A DNA stretch of 64,000 nucleotides from Kitasatospora sp. MAA19 (GCF_029894125.1 NZ_JARXYZ010000001.1:583952-647951); one strand, 5' to 3'; positions 51,661-60,051 are shown, counted from the stretch's first letter. Notes: generated by a model from the letters alone, not told the origin. Numbers and translations are program-made.

Positions 51661-51827
51661 CGCGCACCTTCGCTCGGGGGGTCTGAATCCGGGGGAGCCC
51701 CCGCGAAGCTACTACGGGCATGTAGACGCCCGGCAGCCCCGCCGCCAGAAGTTCATCGAGCGGACGTCTGGCCGCCACTGCCACCGCCATTGCCACCGCC
51801 ACCGGCCCCGGCACCGGTCAGTCGCCG

Positions 51828-52016
51828 TCAGCCGCCCGGCGCGTGCACGATCCGGGCGAACGTGATCAGCAGGTGCACCCCGGCGGCCGGCAGCGCCGCG
51901 GACGACACCGTCCAGTGCGCGGCGCCGCTGAGCAGCAGGACGGCGGTGGCGGCCAGCGCGGTGCCGGTCACCGGCAGGACGGCCGACACCAGTACGGCCA
52001 GGCGGGAGCGGTTCAT
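51828..52016 (-). CDS. Small two-span membrane protein, hypothetical
   Basis: A 62-residue protein with two hydrophobic segments, RLAVLVSAVLPVTGTALAATAVLLLSGA and VSSAALPAAGVHLLITFARIV, and a short polar end. GAGGAGG precedes the ATG by six bases, which strongly supports translation. I do not recognise a family. It lies between uppP and the TANGO2-like gene, on the same strand. Confidence 0.65.
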   Translation of the reverse strand: MNRSRLAVLVSAVLPVTGTALAATAVLLLSGAAHWTVSSAALPAAGVHLLITFARIVHAPGG

Positions 52017-52084
52017 CGTGGGCCTCCTCGGGCGTCGACGGGTGCCCACGATGCCGCCTCCCGCTGCGTCAGGTTCAAGTGCTT

Positions 52085-52885
52085 CTACGACGCCCCGGCG
52101 GCTCGGCCGAGCGCCACCCGCCGCCACGCCCCGCCGTCGGCCGCCACCGGCGCGGGGGCGAAGTCGTAGCGCAGCCCCTCCGGCCCGAGGGCGAGCAGGG
52201 AGATCGAGGAGGAGCCCCAGATCCGCCCGTCGCCGAAGTCCCGCCGCTGGATCAGCGCCGCGTCGTCGTCCAGCGCCAGCCCGTCGCCCGCGACGATCGG
52301 CAGCCACGCGCCCCAGGCCTGCCCGGCCGGCCCGTCGCCGGTCGGTTCCGGCCGGGGCGCAGCCGCGAGGCGGGCCCGGAAGTGGTCGGCGCGGGCGGCC
52401 ATCAGCGAGCGGACCCGCTCGGAGGCGGTCCGGTTCGCGGCCACGCCCTCCAGCCCGTCGTTGAGCACCACGCTGAGGCCGGGCGGCAGTTCGCGCTCCT
52501 CCAGCCGGCCGCCGTCCCAGCCGGCGACCCGGGCGCCGTCCGGCCGGACCAGGACGAGGTGGAAGGGGTCGTAGGGGGTGAGGTCGAGGTGGCCGATCCC
52601 GCCGTCCCGGACGGCGGTGAGCGGCAGTTCGCCGCGGGAGAGCCGGGCGTGGGCGGGGGCGGGCGGGCCGAAGCCGTTCAGCAGGCAGGCGGCGACCCGC
52701 CGGGCGGGGTCGGCGGCCAGCCAGGTGCCGCCGGCGGCGAGGTCCAGTCCGCCGACCAGGCCGGGCCGGTCCGGCCAGTGGTGCTCCGGCGGCAGCCAGG
52801 CCCGCCCGAGGTACTCGTCCCGGACGGAGAGGAGCAGCACCGGCACGGCCGCCCCCGGTTCGATGCTGACGAACGCCGTACACAC
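52085..52885 (-). CDS. NRDE/TANGO2-family protein
   Basis: A 266-residue member of the NRDE (TANGO2) family. It begins with the invariant Cys2 (M-C-T-A-F), then LLLSVRDEYLGRAWLPPE with the Asn/Arg-Asp-Glu signature, LVGGLDLAAGGTWLAADPARRVAACLLNGF, and the late GTRSSSIS-like stretch (WGSSSISLLAL). Cys2 suggests an N-terminal nucleophile-like fold; human TANGO2 is linked to metabolic crisis and possibly heme or acyl-CoA handling. GTG 52883-52885 is chosen because it places Cys at position 2 and has AGGGGG eight bases upstream. Confidence 0.92.
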   Translation of the reverse strand: MCTAFVSIEPGAAVPVLLLSVRDEYLGRAWLPPEHHWPDRPGLVGGLDLAAGGTWLAADPARRVAACLLNGFGPPAPAHARLSRGELPLTAVRDGGIGHLDLTPYDPFHLVLVRPDGARVAGWDGGRLEERELPPGLSVVLNDGLEGVAANRTASERVRSLMAARADHFRARLAAAPRPEPTGDGPAGQAWGAWLPIVAGDGLALDDDAALIQRRDFGDGRIWGSSSISLLALGPEGLRYDFAPAPVAADGGAWRRVALGRAAGAS

Positions 52886-53103
52886 GATCCTGGCCCCCTG
52901 AGCTCGCCCGGCGGGGACGCTCGCGGTGGTGCCCCCGCCGTCGATCCTCGCACTCCCGTTCGCGTGCCGGGAGTGCGGGTGCGCGCCCGGGGCCTCCCCT
53001 TTCCGCGCCCGCCGTGCCACACTCGGCGGACGGCCGGGCGCGGGCCGAAGTGGCCCAGGGTTTCGCGGCCCGAATGCACCAGGGAAGAGGTCCACCCGGC
53101 TCC

Positions 53104-53109
53104 TAGGCT
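53104..53109 (+). promoter_or_regulatory. -10 element of a probably leaderless AhpD-like gene
   Basis: TAGGCT ends six bases before the ATG at 53116, and no Shine-Dalgarno sequence is present. Confidence 0.4.
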
Positions 53110-53115
53110 GGACTC

Positions 53116-53601
53116 ATGACGACGAACGAGCATGTGACGACCGAAGCCACCGTCCCGGCCCCCGCCCAGCGCCTCTCGCTGTTCAGCCTGGCCCCCGACT
53201 ACTACCAGGCCATGGTCGCGGTGGACCGCACCTCCCGGCAGGGTATCGATCCCACGATCGCCGAGCTGGTCAAGGTGCACGCCTCCATGATCAACGGCTG
53301 CGCCTTCTGCATCGACATGCACTCCACCGACGCCGTGAAGAACGGCGAGCGGGACCACCGGCTGCTCTCCCTCCCGGCCTGGCGCGAGACCTCCTGGTTC
53401 ACCGCCCGGGAGCGGGCCGCGCTGGCCCTCACCGAGTCGGTCACCCTGCTGACCCAGGGCCACGTGCCGGACGCCGTCTACGCCGAGGCGGCCGCCCAGT
53501 TCGACGAGACCGAGCTGGCCCAGCTGATCGCGCTGATCGCCACCATCAACGCCTGGAACCGGATCGGCGTGGCCTCCCGGCTCAGCCCGGCCGCGAAGTG
53601 A
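53116..53601 (+). CDS. Carboxymuconolactone decarboxylase / AhpD-like protein
   Basis: A 161-residue AhpD-like protein. The redox motif CAFCIDMHS has Cys62 and Cys65 with the downstream His, as in alkylhydroperoxidases. ELVKVHASMINGC and ALTESVTLLTQGHVPD are family helices. It probably reduces peroxides using thiol partners, or acts as a related CMD enzyme. The start lacks a ribosome site; TAGGCT just upstream suggests a leaderless mRNA. Its stop overlaps the next gene (GTGA), so the two are coupled. Confidence 0.94.
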   Translation: MTTNEHVTTEATVPAPAQRLSLFSLAPDYYQAMVAVDRTSRQGIDPTIAELVKVHASMINGCAFCIDMHSTDAVKNGERDHRLLSLPAWRETSWFTARERAALALTESVTLLTQGHVPDAVYAEAAAQFDETELAQLIALIATINAWNRIGVASRLSPAAK

Positions 53602-54422
53602 GGCGCGCGGACGTGGGCACCCAGCAGGAGCGGGCCCGGCTGCTCCGGGACCTGCACCGCCCGGGCGACCCGCTGGTGCTGGCGAACGTGTGGGACGCGG
53701 CGAGCGCCCGCCTGGTGGCGGCCGCCGGGGCCCGGGCGCTGGCGACGGCCAGCGCGAGCGTCTCCTGGTCGCTCGGCAGCCCGGACGGCGGCGGCGCCGA
53801 CCGTGAGCAGGTGCTGGCGCGGACCGCGCAGGTGGTCCGCGCGGTGGACCTGCCGGTCACCGCGGACCTGGAGAGCGGCTACGCGGCGACCGCCGCCGGG
53901 GTCGGCGAGACCGTCACCGCGCTGCTCGCCACCGGCGCGGTCGGGGTGAACCTGGAGGACGAGGAGCGCCCGCTGGAGGAGGCCGCCGAGCGGATCGCGG
54001 CGGCCCGGGCGGCGGCGGACGCCTTCGGTGTCCCGGCCTTCGTCAACGGCCGCACGGACGTGTTCCTGCGCGGGCTGGGCGCGCCGGAGGGCCGGCTGGA
54101 CGAGGCTGTCCGCCGACTGCGGGCGTACGTCGAGGCGGGCGCGGACGGCGTGTTCGTGCCCGGCGTGGCCGACCCGGAGACGATCGCCGCCCTGGTCGCG
54201 GCCGTCCCGGCGCCGCTGAACGTGCTGGCCGCCCCAGGCACCCCGTCGGTCGCCGAGCTGGCCGAGCTCGGGGTGGCCCGGATCAGCCTCGGACCGGGCC
54301 TGGCCAAGGTGGCGTACGCGGCGGTCCGCCGGGCCGCCGAGGAGGTGTACGCGAGCGGCACGTACACCGCCCTCGACGGCGGGTTGACCTACCAGGAGCT
54401 GAACGGACTCTTCCGGGGCTGA
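53598..54422 (+). CDS. Isocitrate lyase/PEP mutase family protein
   Basis: A 274-residue member of the PEP mutase/isocitrate lyase superfamily. PLVLANVWDAASARLVAAAGARALATASASVSWSLG is the opening barrel strand with substrate residues, TADLESGY carries the metal Asp/Glu, GVNLEDE follows, and FVNGRTDVFL contains the Arg/Thr/Asp of the active loop. The family includes carboxyphosphonoenolpyruvate mutase and oxaloacetate hydrolase; the KKCGH signature of true isocitrate lyase is absent. GTG 53598 overlaps the AhpD-like stop by four bases. Confidence 0.9.
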   Translation: MRRADVGTQQERARLLRDLHRPGDPLVLANVWDAASARLVAAAGARALATASASVSWSLGSPDGGGADREQVLARTAQVVRAVDLPVTADLESGYAATAAGVGETVTALLATGAVGVNLEDEERPLEEAAERIAAARAAADAFGVPAFVNGRTDVFLRGLGAPEGRLDEAVRRLRAYVEAGADGVFVPGVADPETIAALVAAVPAPLNVLAAPGTPSVAELAELGVARISLGPGLAKVAYAAVRRAAEEVYASGTYTALDGGLTYQELNGLFRG

Positions 54423-54460
54423 CCCGGGCTGACCCGGGCTGACCCGGGCCGACCCGGGAC
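54421..54460. repeat. Four 10-bp tandem repeats at a gene end
   Basis: GACCCGGGCT and its variants occur four times in a row. The first unit contains the last two bases of the PEP-mutase-family stop codon. Confidence 0.85.
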
Positions 54461-54531
54461 GGCCTGGGACGGCCGGACGGCTGACCGTACGGGGGTCGGT
54501 CGGTCCGGTCCGGTCGTCCCAGGCCCCGGCC

Positions 54532-54789
54532 TCAGCCGAGCTGCCCGCTGAGGCCCGGGTGGCTCATCTGGTTGGTGCCGACGGCCTCCACCTCCTGGGC
54601 GGCGTGGCCGACCACCGGCAGCTCGCCGGCGGCGTGGACGGCGAGGTCGGCCGGGGAGAGGTTGAGGCCGTCGGTGAGGCCCCCGGTGGCGTCCGGGGAG
54701 CTCGCGGTCTGCGTGGTGGCGGACGCCGCCGGGGCGGCGAGCGCGAGGCCCGCCATGGTGAGGGCGGCCAGGGTGGCGAGTTTCTTCAT
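54532..54789 (-). CDS. Small secreted protein, hypothetical
   Basis: An 85-residue precursor. MKKLATLAALTMAGLALAAPAASA is a clear Sec signal peptide with an AxA cleavage site near residue 24. The mature 60 residues are acidic, without cysteines, and end NQMSHPGLSGQLG. It is not a chaplin (no paired Cys or VGN motifs). It lies 43 bases after the CYP154-like gene on the same strand and could be the last gene of the conservon operon, though its ribosome site is weak. The function is unknown. Confidence 0.75.
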   Translation of the reverse strand: MKKLATLAALTMAGLALAAPAASATTQTASSPDATGGLTDGLNLSPADLAVHAAGELPVVGHAAQEVEAVGTNQMSHPGLSGQLG

Positions 54790-54832
54790 GCACTGCCGAA
54801 CGACCCGGGCCGCCTTCAGGTAACCGGACGGC

Positions 54833-56047
54833 TCAGACCGTCACCCGCAGGGTTCGCACGCTGTTGCTGATGAAGGAGCCGATCGGCTCCGGCGTTTCGC
54901 CCTCGGCGAGGGCCAGCCCGGGGAACCGCCCGAACAGGTGCCGCAGCGCGGTCTCGGCCTCCAGCCGGGCCAGCCCGGAGCCGAGGCAGAAGTGCGGGCC
55001 GTGGCCGAGCGACAGGTGCCGGTTGGGCTGCCGGGTGATGTCGAAGCGGTCGGCGTCCGGGTAGTGCGCGGCGTCCCGGCCGACCGCCGCGTACGAGGCG
55101 AGCAGCGCCTCGCCGCGCCGGATCACCACGTCCCCGACCTCGATGTCCTCGGTCGCGTAGCGCAGCGGGAACTGGCCGACCGGCGAGTCGTAGCGCAGCG
55201 TCTCCTCGACGACCGCCGACCACGACTGCTCGCCGGACAGCACCAGCCGCAGCTGGTCGGGGTGGGCGAGCAGGGCCCGGACGGCGTTGGTGATCAGGTT
55301 GAGCGTGGTCTCGTGCCCGGCGACCAGCATCAGCAGCAGGGTGCCGACCAGTTCGGCCTCGCTGAGCCGGTCCCCGGCCTCGCGGGCGGAGATCAGGTCG
55401 GTGGTGAGGTCGTCCCCGGGCTCGGCCCGCTTGGCCGCCACCACGGAGGCCAGCAGCGCGTACAGGGCCTGCTGCGCGGCCGCGGCCGCGGCCGGCGTGG
55501 CGGAGCTGGAGACCAGGATGTCGGACAGCTCGTGCAGTTCGTCCTGCTGCTCCAGCGCCAGGCCGAGCAGTTCGCCGATCACCTGCATCGGCAGCGGGTA
55601 GGCGAAGTGCTCGCGCAGGTCGAACGCGCCGTCCAGCTCGGCGACCTCGTCGAGCAGCGCGACGGTGCGGGCCTCGATCGCGGGCGCCAGGTCGGCTATG
55701 CGGCGCGGGGTGAAGGCCTGGCTGACCAGGCCGCGCAGTCGCCGGTGGTCCTCGCCGTCGGCGGTGACCATGCCGGGCACGGTGACGAAGTTGAGCAGCG
55801 GCCAGCCCTCGGGCAGCCGGCCCTCCCGGAAGGTCGTCCACAACTGGGCGTTCTTGCCCACCCGGGGGTCGGCGAGCAGCGCCTGCAGGGTGTCGTGGTG
55901 GGCTATCGCCCAGACCACCACCCCGCCAGGGAGCTCCACCAGGACCGCGGGGCCGGCCGCCCGGAGGAGGGCGTTCTCGCGGTGCTGGTCGCGTCCGAAG
56001 GGGTCGAGTCTGACGGGCTCGGGTCGGGGGTCGACGGCGGTGTCCAT
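54833..56047 (-). CDS. Cytochrome P450, CYP154-like
   Basis: A 404-residue soluble P450. The I-helix oxygen motif is LVAGHETT, the K-helix EXXR is in VEETLRYDSP, and the heme loop is LGHGPHFCLGSGLARLEAE. The ending PIGSFISNSVRTLRV resembles the conserved C-terminus of the CYP154 family. Pairs of CYP157 and CYP154 genes follow conservons in Streptomyces. Substrate and redox partners are unknown; no ferredoxin gene is nearby. Its start lies 145 bases inside the upstream P450 reading frame. Confidence 0.94.
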   Translation of the reverse strand: MDTAVDPRPEPVRLDPFGRDQHRENALLRAAGPAVLVELPGGVVVWAIAHHDTLQALLADPRVGKNAQLWTTFREGRLPEGWPLLNFVTVPGMVTADGEDHRRLRGLVSQAFTPRRIADLAPAIEARTVALLDEVAELDGAFDLREHFAYPLPMQVIGELLGLALEQQDELHELSDILVSSSATPAAAAAAQQALYALLASVVAAKRAEPGDDLTTDLISAREAGDRLSEAELVGTLLLMLVAGHETTLNLITNAVRALLAHPDQLRLVLSGEQSWSAVVEETLRYDSPVGQFPLRYATEDIEVGDVVIRRGEALLASYAAVGRDAAHYPDADRFDITRQPNRHLSLGHGPHFCLGSGLARLEAETALRHLFGRFPGLALAEGETPEPIGSFISNSVRTLRVTV

Positions 56048-57351
56048 GCGGGCCTCTCGGGGGCTGGCGGGCGGGGCGGGGTGAAGGCGCTGTACAGCAC
56101 GGGCAGGCCGAGCAGGGCCCGTGACCAGGGGGACGGGCGCCAGCCCAGATCGTGCGGCGGGACGGCGAGTTGGAGGTCGGGCAGGCGGTGCAGCAGGGTC
56201 TCGACGGCGGTCTCGACGATGATCCGGGCCGGGTGCTGGGCCGGGCAGACGTGCCGTCCGGCGCCCCAGGCGAGGTGGGCCCGGTTGCCGCCGAGCGAGC
56301 CCTGCGCGGCCGAGGCGAGGCCCTGGGCGGCCGGGTCGGCGTTGGCCGCGGCCAGGCCGAGGACGAGCATGTCGCCGGCGCTGATGTACTGGCCGCCGAG
56401 GACGGTGTCGCCGGTGGCCCAGCGGCCCGGGAAGTTCTGCGTCGGCGGGTCGCGCCAGAGCACCTCCTCCAGCGCGTCGGAGACGGTGAGCCGCCCGCCG
56501 GTGAGGGTGGCCCGGAACCGGCGGTCGGTGAGCAGCAGCCGCAGCGTGTTGCCGGTCCAGTTGATGGAGGTCTCGTTGCCCGCGACCAGCATCACCACCA
56601 GGTGGTGCACCGCCTCCTCGTCGGTGAGCGCGGCCGGGTGGGCGAGCAGCCAGGACGTGAGGTCGGCGCTGGGGGCGGCCCGGCGGCGCCGGACCAGGTC
56701 GACCAGGATCGCCTGGAACTCGGCGCTGGCGCGCACCGACTTCGGGCCGCTGTCCACGAAGTGGCTGATCAGCTCGACCAGGTGGGGCCCGGCCTCGCGG
56801 GGCAGGCCGACCAGCTGGGTGAAGACCAGCAGCGGCAGCGGGCGGGCGTACTGGGCGATCAGGTCGGCGGTGCCGTCCGGGCCCCAGCCGTCGATGAGGT
56901 CGTTGGCGCAGGCCTCGGTGGTCTCGCGCAGCTGCCGGTGGTCGATCTGGGCGAGGGTGTCCGAGACGGCGGCGCGCAGTCGCTGGTGCTCGGCGCCGTC
57001 CAGGCTGAGCAGCGTCGGCCGCCAGGAGGTCATCGGCAGCAGCCGGGAGTCGGGGGCCAGCCGGCCCTCGGCGGGCACCCGCCAGCGGCGCGAGTCCTTG
57101 GAGAACAGCGCCTCGTTGCGGGTGAGTTCGAGCAGTTCGGCGTAGCCGAGGACGAGCCAGGCCTCGACCCCGGGCTCCAGCTCGATCGGCGCGACCGGGC
57201 CGTAGCGCCGGCGCAGCTCGGCGTACAGGCCGTGCGGGTCCTCCGCCACGGCGGCGCCGTACAGCGGGGTCAGCGGGACGCCGACGGGCAGGCCGCCGCC
57301 GTGCGGGACCGGGCAGCCGGGGGAGGCGGTGCCGGGTTCGGGCGCGGTCAT
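55903..57351 (-). CDS. Cytochrome P450 lacking EXXR, CYP157-like
   Basis: A 482-residue P450. The I-helix is MLVAGNETS and the heme loop AWGAGRHVCPAQHPAR keeps the cysteine ligand. The K-helix reads ALEEVLWRDPP, so the EXXR arginine is Trp (EVLW). The CYP157 family is known for lacking EXXR. Homology ends near LLGLPVLYSAF, after which about 60 Pro/Ser-rich residues run 145 bases out of frame over the CYP154-like gene. Its ATG overlaps the cvnD stop (57348-57351), so it belongs to the conservon operon. It might act with the second P450. Confidence 0.92.
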   Translation of the reverse strand: MTAPEPGTASPGCPVPHGGGLPVGVPLTPLYGAAVAEDPHGLYAELRRRYGPVAPIELEPGVEAWLVLGYAELLELTRNEALFSKDSRRWRVPAEGRLAPDSRLLPMTSWRPTLLSLDGAEHQRLRAAVSDTLAQIDHRQLRETTEACANDLIDGWGPDGTADLIAQYARPLPLLVFTQLVGLPREAGPHLVELISHFVDSGPKSVRASAEFQAILVDLVRRRRAAPSADLTSWLLAHPAALTDEEAVHHLVVMLVAGNETSINWTGNTLRLLLTDRRFRATLTGGRLTVSDALEEVLWRDPPTQNFPGRWATGDTVLGGQYISAGDMLVLGLAAANADPAAQGLASAAQGSLGGNRAHLAWGAGRHVCPAQHPARIIVETAVETLLHRLPDLQLAVPPHDLGWRPSPWSRALLGLPVLYSAFTPPRPPAPERPAWTPPSTPDPSPSDSTPSDATSTARTPSSGRPAPRSWWSSLAGWWSGR

Positions 57352-57986
57352 CCCTGGAGCTCCAGGAGCGAGCTGCGGTGCAGGTGGTCCACGAAGTCGA
57401 TCAGCAGGTCGTAGGACTGCCGCCGGTCGCGGGCGTCGCAGTGCAGGATCGGTACCTCCGGCAGCAGGTCGAGCGCCGAGCGCAGCTCGTCCTCGGGGTA
57501 ACTCGGCGTGTCCGGGAAGGTGTTGACCGCCACGGCGAAGGGGATCCGCTGCTCCTCCAGGCGGCCGAGCACGTCGAAGCTCTCGTCCGGGCGGCGCAGG
57601 TCGACCATGGCGATGGCGCCGAGCGCGCCGCGCGACAGGTCGTCCCAGAGCGGCCGGAACCGCTGCTGCCCGGGTGTGCCGAACAGGTACAGCGCGAGCC
57701 GGGGGTTGAGCGTGATCCGGCCGAAGTCCAGCGCGACCGTGGTGGTGGTCTTGTCGCCGCGGCCGGTGAGGTCGTCGATGCCGCTGCTGGCGGCGGTCAT
57801 CGTCTCCTCGGTGCGCAGCGGGGTGATCTCGCTGAGCGAGCCGACCAGCGTGGTCTTGCCGACCCCGAACGGGCCGGTGACCAGGATCTTCACCGCGCCC
57901 TGGACCGAGGACGGCAGGTACCTCGGCTCGGCGGGCAGGCCGGAGGTGGCCTCGGGGGCGGCTTCAGCGGAGTTGGCGGAGGCCAA
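57348..57986 (-). CDS. cvnD: Conservon small GTPase CvnD
   Basis: A 212-residue Ras-like/MglA-like GTPase, the fourth conservon component. The P-loop GPFGVGKTTL is at 38-47, a switch I threonine is in TTTTVALDFG, G3 is FGTPGQQRF and G4 is AVNTF in place of NKxD, as is common in this group. CvnD is thought to act as a membrane-associated switch with CvnA-C. The TTG start has GAGG upstream and overlaps cvnC by 23 bases. Its stop overlaps the next P450. Confidence 0.93.
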   Translation of the reverse strand: MASANSAEAAPEATSGLPAEPRYLPSSVQGAVKILVTGPFGVGKTTLVGSLSEITPLRTEETMTAASSGIDDLTGRGDKTTTTVALDFGRITLNPRLALYLFGTPGQQRFRPLWDDLSRGALGAIAMVDLRRPDESFDVLGRLEEQRIPFAVAVNTFPDTPSYPEDELRSALDLLPEVPILHCDARDRRQSYDLLIDFVDHLHRSSLLELQG

Positions 57987-58311
57987 CGAGCACCTCTTCC
58001 AGAAGGGTTGCGGGCAGGCGTTCGGCCTGCGGAACGGGCGGGAGCACCTGGACGGCGCCGAGGTCCCAGAGGTCGCCGACCAGCACCTTGACGACGCCGA
58101 GCGGCAGCCCCAGGTGGGCGGCCACCTCGGCGATGGACAGCAGGCTGTGGCAGAGCGTGAGGATGCGCCGGTGCTCCCGGTTGAGCAGCGCGTGCTCGGG
58201 CAGTTCCGGCGCCTCGGCCGACGCGCTGACCAGGCTTTCGATGGCCAACTCGGCCCGGGTCGACCGGCTGCGGCCGCCGGTGATGACGTAGGGGCGGACG
58301 GGCCCGCTCAC
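57964..58311 (-). CDS. cvnC: Conservon protein CvnC (DUF742)
   Basis: A 115-residue DUF742 protein. It has VRPYVITGGRS, then a winged-helix-like segment HRRILTLCHSLLSIAEVAAHLGLPLGVVKVLVGDL and LLEEVLVGLRQLR at the end. It is the third component of the conservon complex and interacts with CvnA and CvnD in studied systems. GTG 58309-58311 overlaps the cvnB stop by four bases. Confidence 0.95.
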   Translation of the reverse strand: MSGPVRPYVITGGRSRSTRAELAIESLVSASAEAPELPEHALLNREHRRILTLCHSLLSIAEVAAHLGLPLGVVKVLVGDLWDLGAVQVLPPVPQAERLPATLLEEVLVGLRQLR

Positions 58312-58721
58312 CGGTGGCCCCCCGCCGCGTGGTCGACCCGCGGCGGGCTGGTGAGGTGGCTGCCGATCCGTTCGACCAGGACCTGCATCTGGTACGCGAC
58401 CAGGCCGGCGTCCACCGACTCGCTGGTCACCACGGCCAGGTGCGCGCCGGCCCCGGCGGCGACGATGAACAGGTAGCCGCCGCCGTACTCGACGATGATC
58501 TGGCGGGTGGCGCTGCCCGGGCCGCCGAAGCCGGTCGCGACGCCGCGGGCCAGCGACTGAAGTCCGGAGCAGGCGGCGGCGAGCCGTTCGGCGTCCTCGC
58601 GCGCGATGTTCGCGCTGCGGCCGATCTCCAGACCGTCGTTGGAGACGACGACGGCGTGCTGGACCTGGGGGACGTTGACGATGTCTGCGAGCAGCCAGCC
58701 GAGATCAGGGGTGGTGGTCAT
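58308..58721 (-). CDS. cvnB: Conservon roadblock/LC7 protein CvnB
   Basis: A 137-residue roadblock/LC7 (MglB-like) protein. The fold signatures are LGWLLADIVNVPQVQHAVVVSNDGLEIGRSANI and GGYLFIVAAGAGAHLAVVTSESVDAGLVAYQMQVLVERI. In MglA/MglB pairs such proteins act as GTPase activators, so it may act on CvnD. Its ATG lies 17 bases inside the 3' end of cvnA, and its stop overlaps cvnC. Confidence 0.95.
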   Translation of the reverse strand: MTTTPDLGWLLADIVNVPQVQHAVVVSNDGLEIGRSANIAREDAERLAAACSGLQSLARGVATGFGGPGSATRQIIVEYGGGYLFIVAAGAGAHLAVVTSESVDAGLVAYQMQVLVERIGSHLTSPPRVDHAAGGHR

Positions 58722-59985
58722 GGAACTCTCCGGAGCGCTGGGGAAGTCGGGGGGAAGCGGGCAGGGAAGGGTCGGGCTGGGCCTGGGCCCGGGCGGCCGA
58801 TCGGCCGCTGGCGGTCCCGGCCTGGAACATCGCCATGAACGCCTGCGCATCCCGGGCCGAGCGGTACGGCGGTTCGGGCGGCGGTGCGGGAGAGGCGTGC
58901 TGGGCGGGGCGGTTGGCGCGGTCGCGCCGGTGGCTCCGGCGGGGCAGCGGCGGCGGGGTGCCGGCGGCCGCGGGGGGTCGGCCGGTCGGCGGGGTCTCCA
59001 CCAGGGGGTGTTCCGCGGCGTGTCCGGTCGGCCGGGGGCCGGCGCCGAACGCCCGGTCGTCCAGGCCGAAGCCGAGGCCGGGGACGGTGGGCGGCAGCGG
59101 CTCGGTGAGCAGGGCGTTCGGCAGCAGCACGACGACGCGGACGCCCCCGTACGGCGAGGGCGCCGAGCTGAGGGTGACCCGGAACCCGTACTGCTCGGCC
59201 AGCCGGCCGACCGCGGCCAGGCCCAACTGCGGCACCTCGCCGAGCCGGGAGACCTCCAGGCTGGTGCCGCCGGCCAGCGCGGCGGCGGCCTTGGCGACGG
59301 CCTGTTCCGGCATGCCGACGCCGCCGTCGTCGATCTCGATGACGGCGCCGTTGTGCACCGGCATCAGGGTGACGAACACCTGGGTGCTGGGCGGGGAGTA
59401 GCGGGTGGCGTTGTCCAGCAGCTCGGCGATGGCGTGGATCAGCGCCTCGGCGGCCGCGCCGACCACCGCGGTCTCGATCCGGCTGCGCACCACCACCCGC
59501 TGGAACGGCAGGATGCGGGACTGGGCGCCGCGCACGACGTCCTCCAGCGAGACCGGCTCGGGCCAGTGCCGTCCGGCCCGGGCGCCGCACAGGACGGCCA
59601 GGGTCTGGGCCAGCCGGGCCTGTTGGGCGGCGGCGTGGTCGGCCTTGAGCAGGCCCTCCAGCAGCGCCGGGTCGTCGTGGGTGCGCTCCATCTCGTCGAG
59701 CAGGGCCTGCTGGTCGTGGGCCATGACGAGGATGCGGCGGGCGACGCTGAGGAAGGCCCGCTGGGTGGAGGCGGTGAGCTCCTGCTCCTGCTGGACGGCG
59801 GCCAGTTCGGCGCCCCGGCGGGAGAGTTCGGCGCCGAGCTGCTCCTGGAGCCGGGCGAGGTCGCGCCGCAGCCGGTCGGCGCGGCGGCGCTGGGTGACGG
59901 ATACGGCGCGGTACCGCGCGGTGGCCACGAGGGCGAGGGCGGCGAGCACGCCGGTTGCCGTTGCGCACCACTGAGTCATCGTCAC
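58705..59985 (-). CDS. cvnA: Conservon sensor-kinase-like protein CvnA
   Basis: A 426-residue histidine-kinase-like ATPase. One membrane span (TGVLAALALVATARYRAV) starts the protein, then a coiled region rich in Arg/Gln/Glu. The HATPase part has the N box HAIAELLDNATRYSPP and the G1 box DDGGVGM. The final 120 residues are a Pro-rich disordered tail. Phosphoacceptor His residues are not clear. CvnA is the membrane part of the conservon complex. Start choice: GTG 59985, or ATG two codons later. Confidence 0.93.
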   Translation of the reverse strand: MTMTQWCATATGVLAALALVATARYRAVSVTQRRRADRLRRDLARLQEQLGAELSRRGAELAAVQQEQELTASTQRAFLSVARRILVMAHDQQALLDEMERTHDDPALLEGLLKADHAAAQQARLAQTLAVLCGARAGRHWPEPVSLEDVVRGAQSRILPFQRVVVRSRIETAVVGAAAEALIHAIAELLDNATRYSPPSTQVFVTLMPVHNGAVIEIDDGGVGMPEQAVAKAAAALAGGTSLEVSRLGEVPQLGLAAVGRLAEQYGFRVTLSSAPSPYGGVRVVVLLPNALLTEPLPPTVPGLGFGLDDRAFGAGPRPTGHAAEHPLVETPPTGRPPAAAGTPPPLPRRSHRRDRANRPAQHASPAPPPEPPYRSARDAQAFMAMFQAGTASGRSAARAQAQPDPSLPASPRLPQRSGEFHDHHP

Positions 59986-60024
59986 GCCGCGAATTCTAGG
60001 GTGATGATCCTACGAAGGTGTGAA

Positions 60025-60051
60025 CGGATCTCGCCAAGTGACCGGATCTCG
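60025..60051 (-). promoter_or_regulatory. Direct repeats upstream of the conservon operon
   Basis: CGGATCTCG occurs at 60025-60033 and 60043-60051, spaced 18 bp start to start, 40-65 bases before cvnA. This spacing fits a protein that binds as a tandem on one DNA face. Confidence 0.4.
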
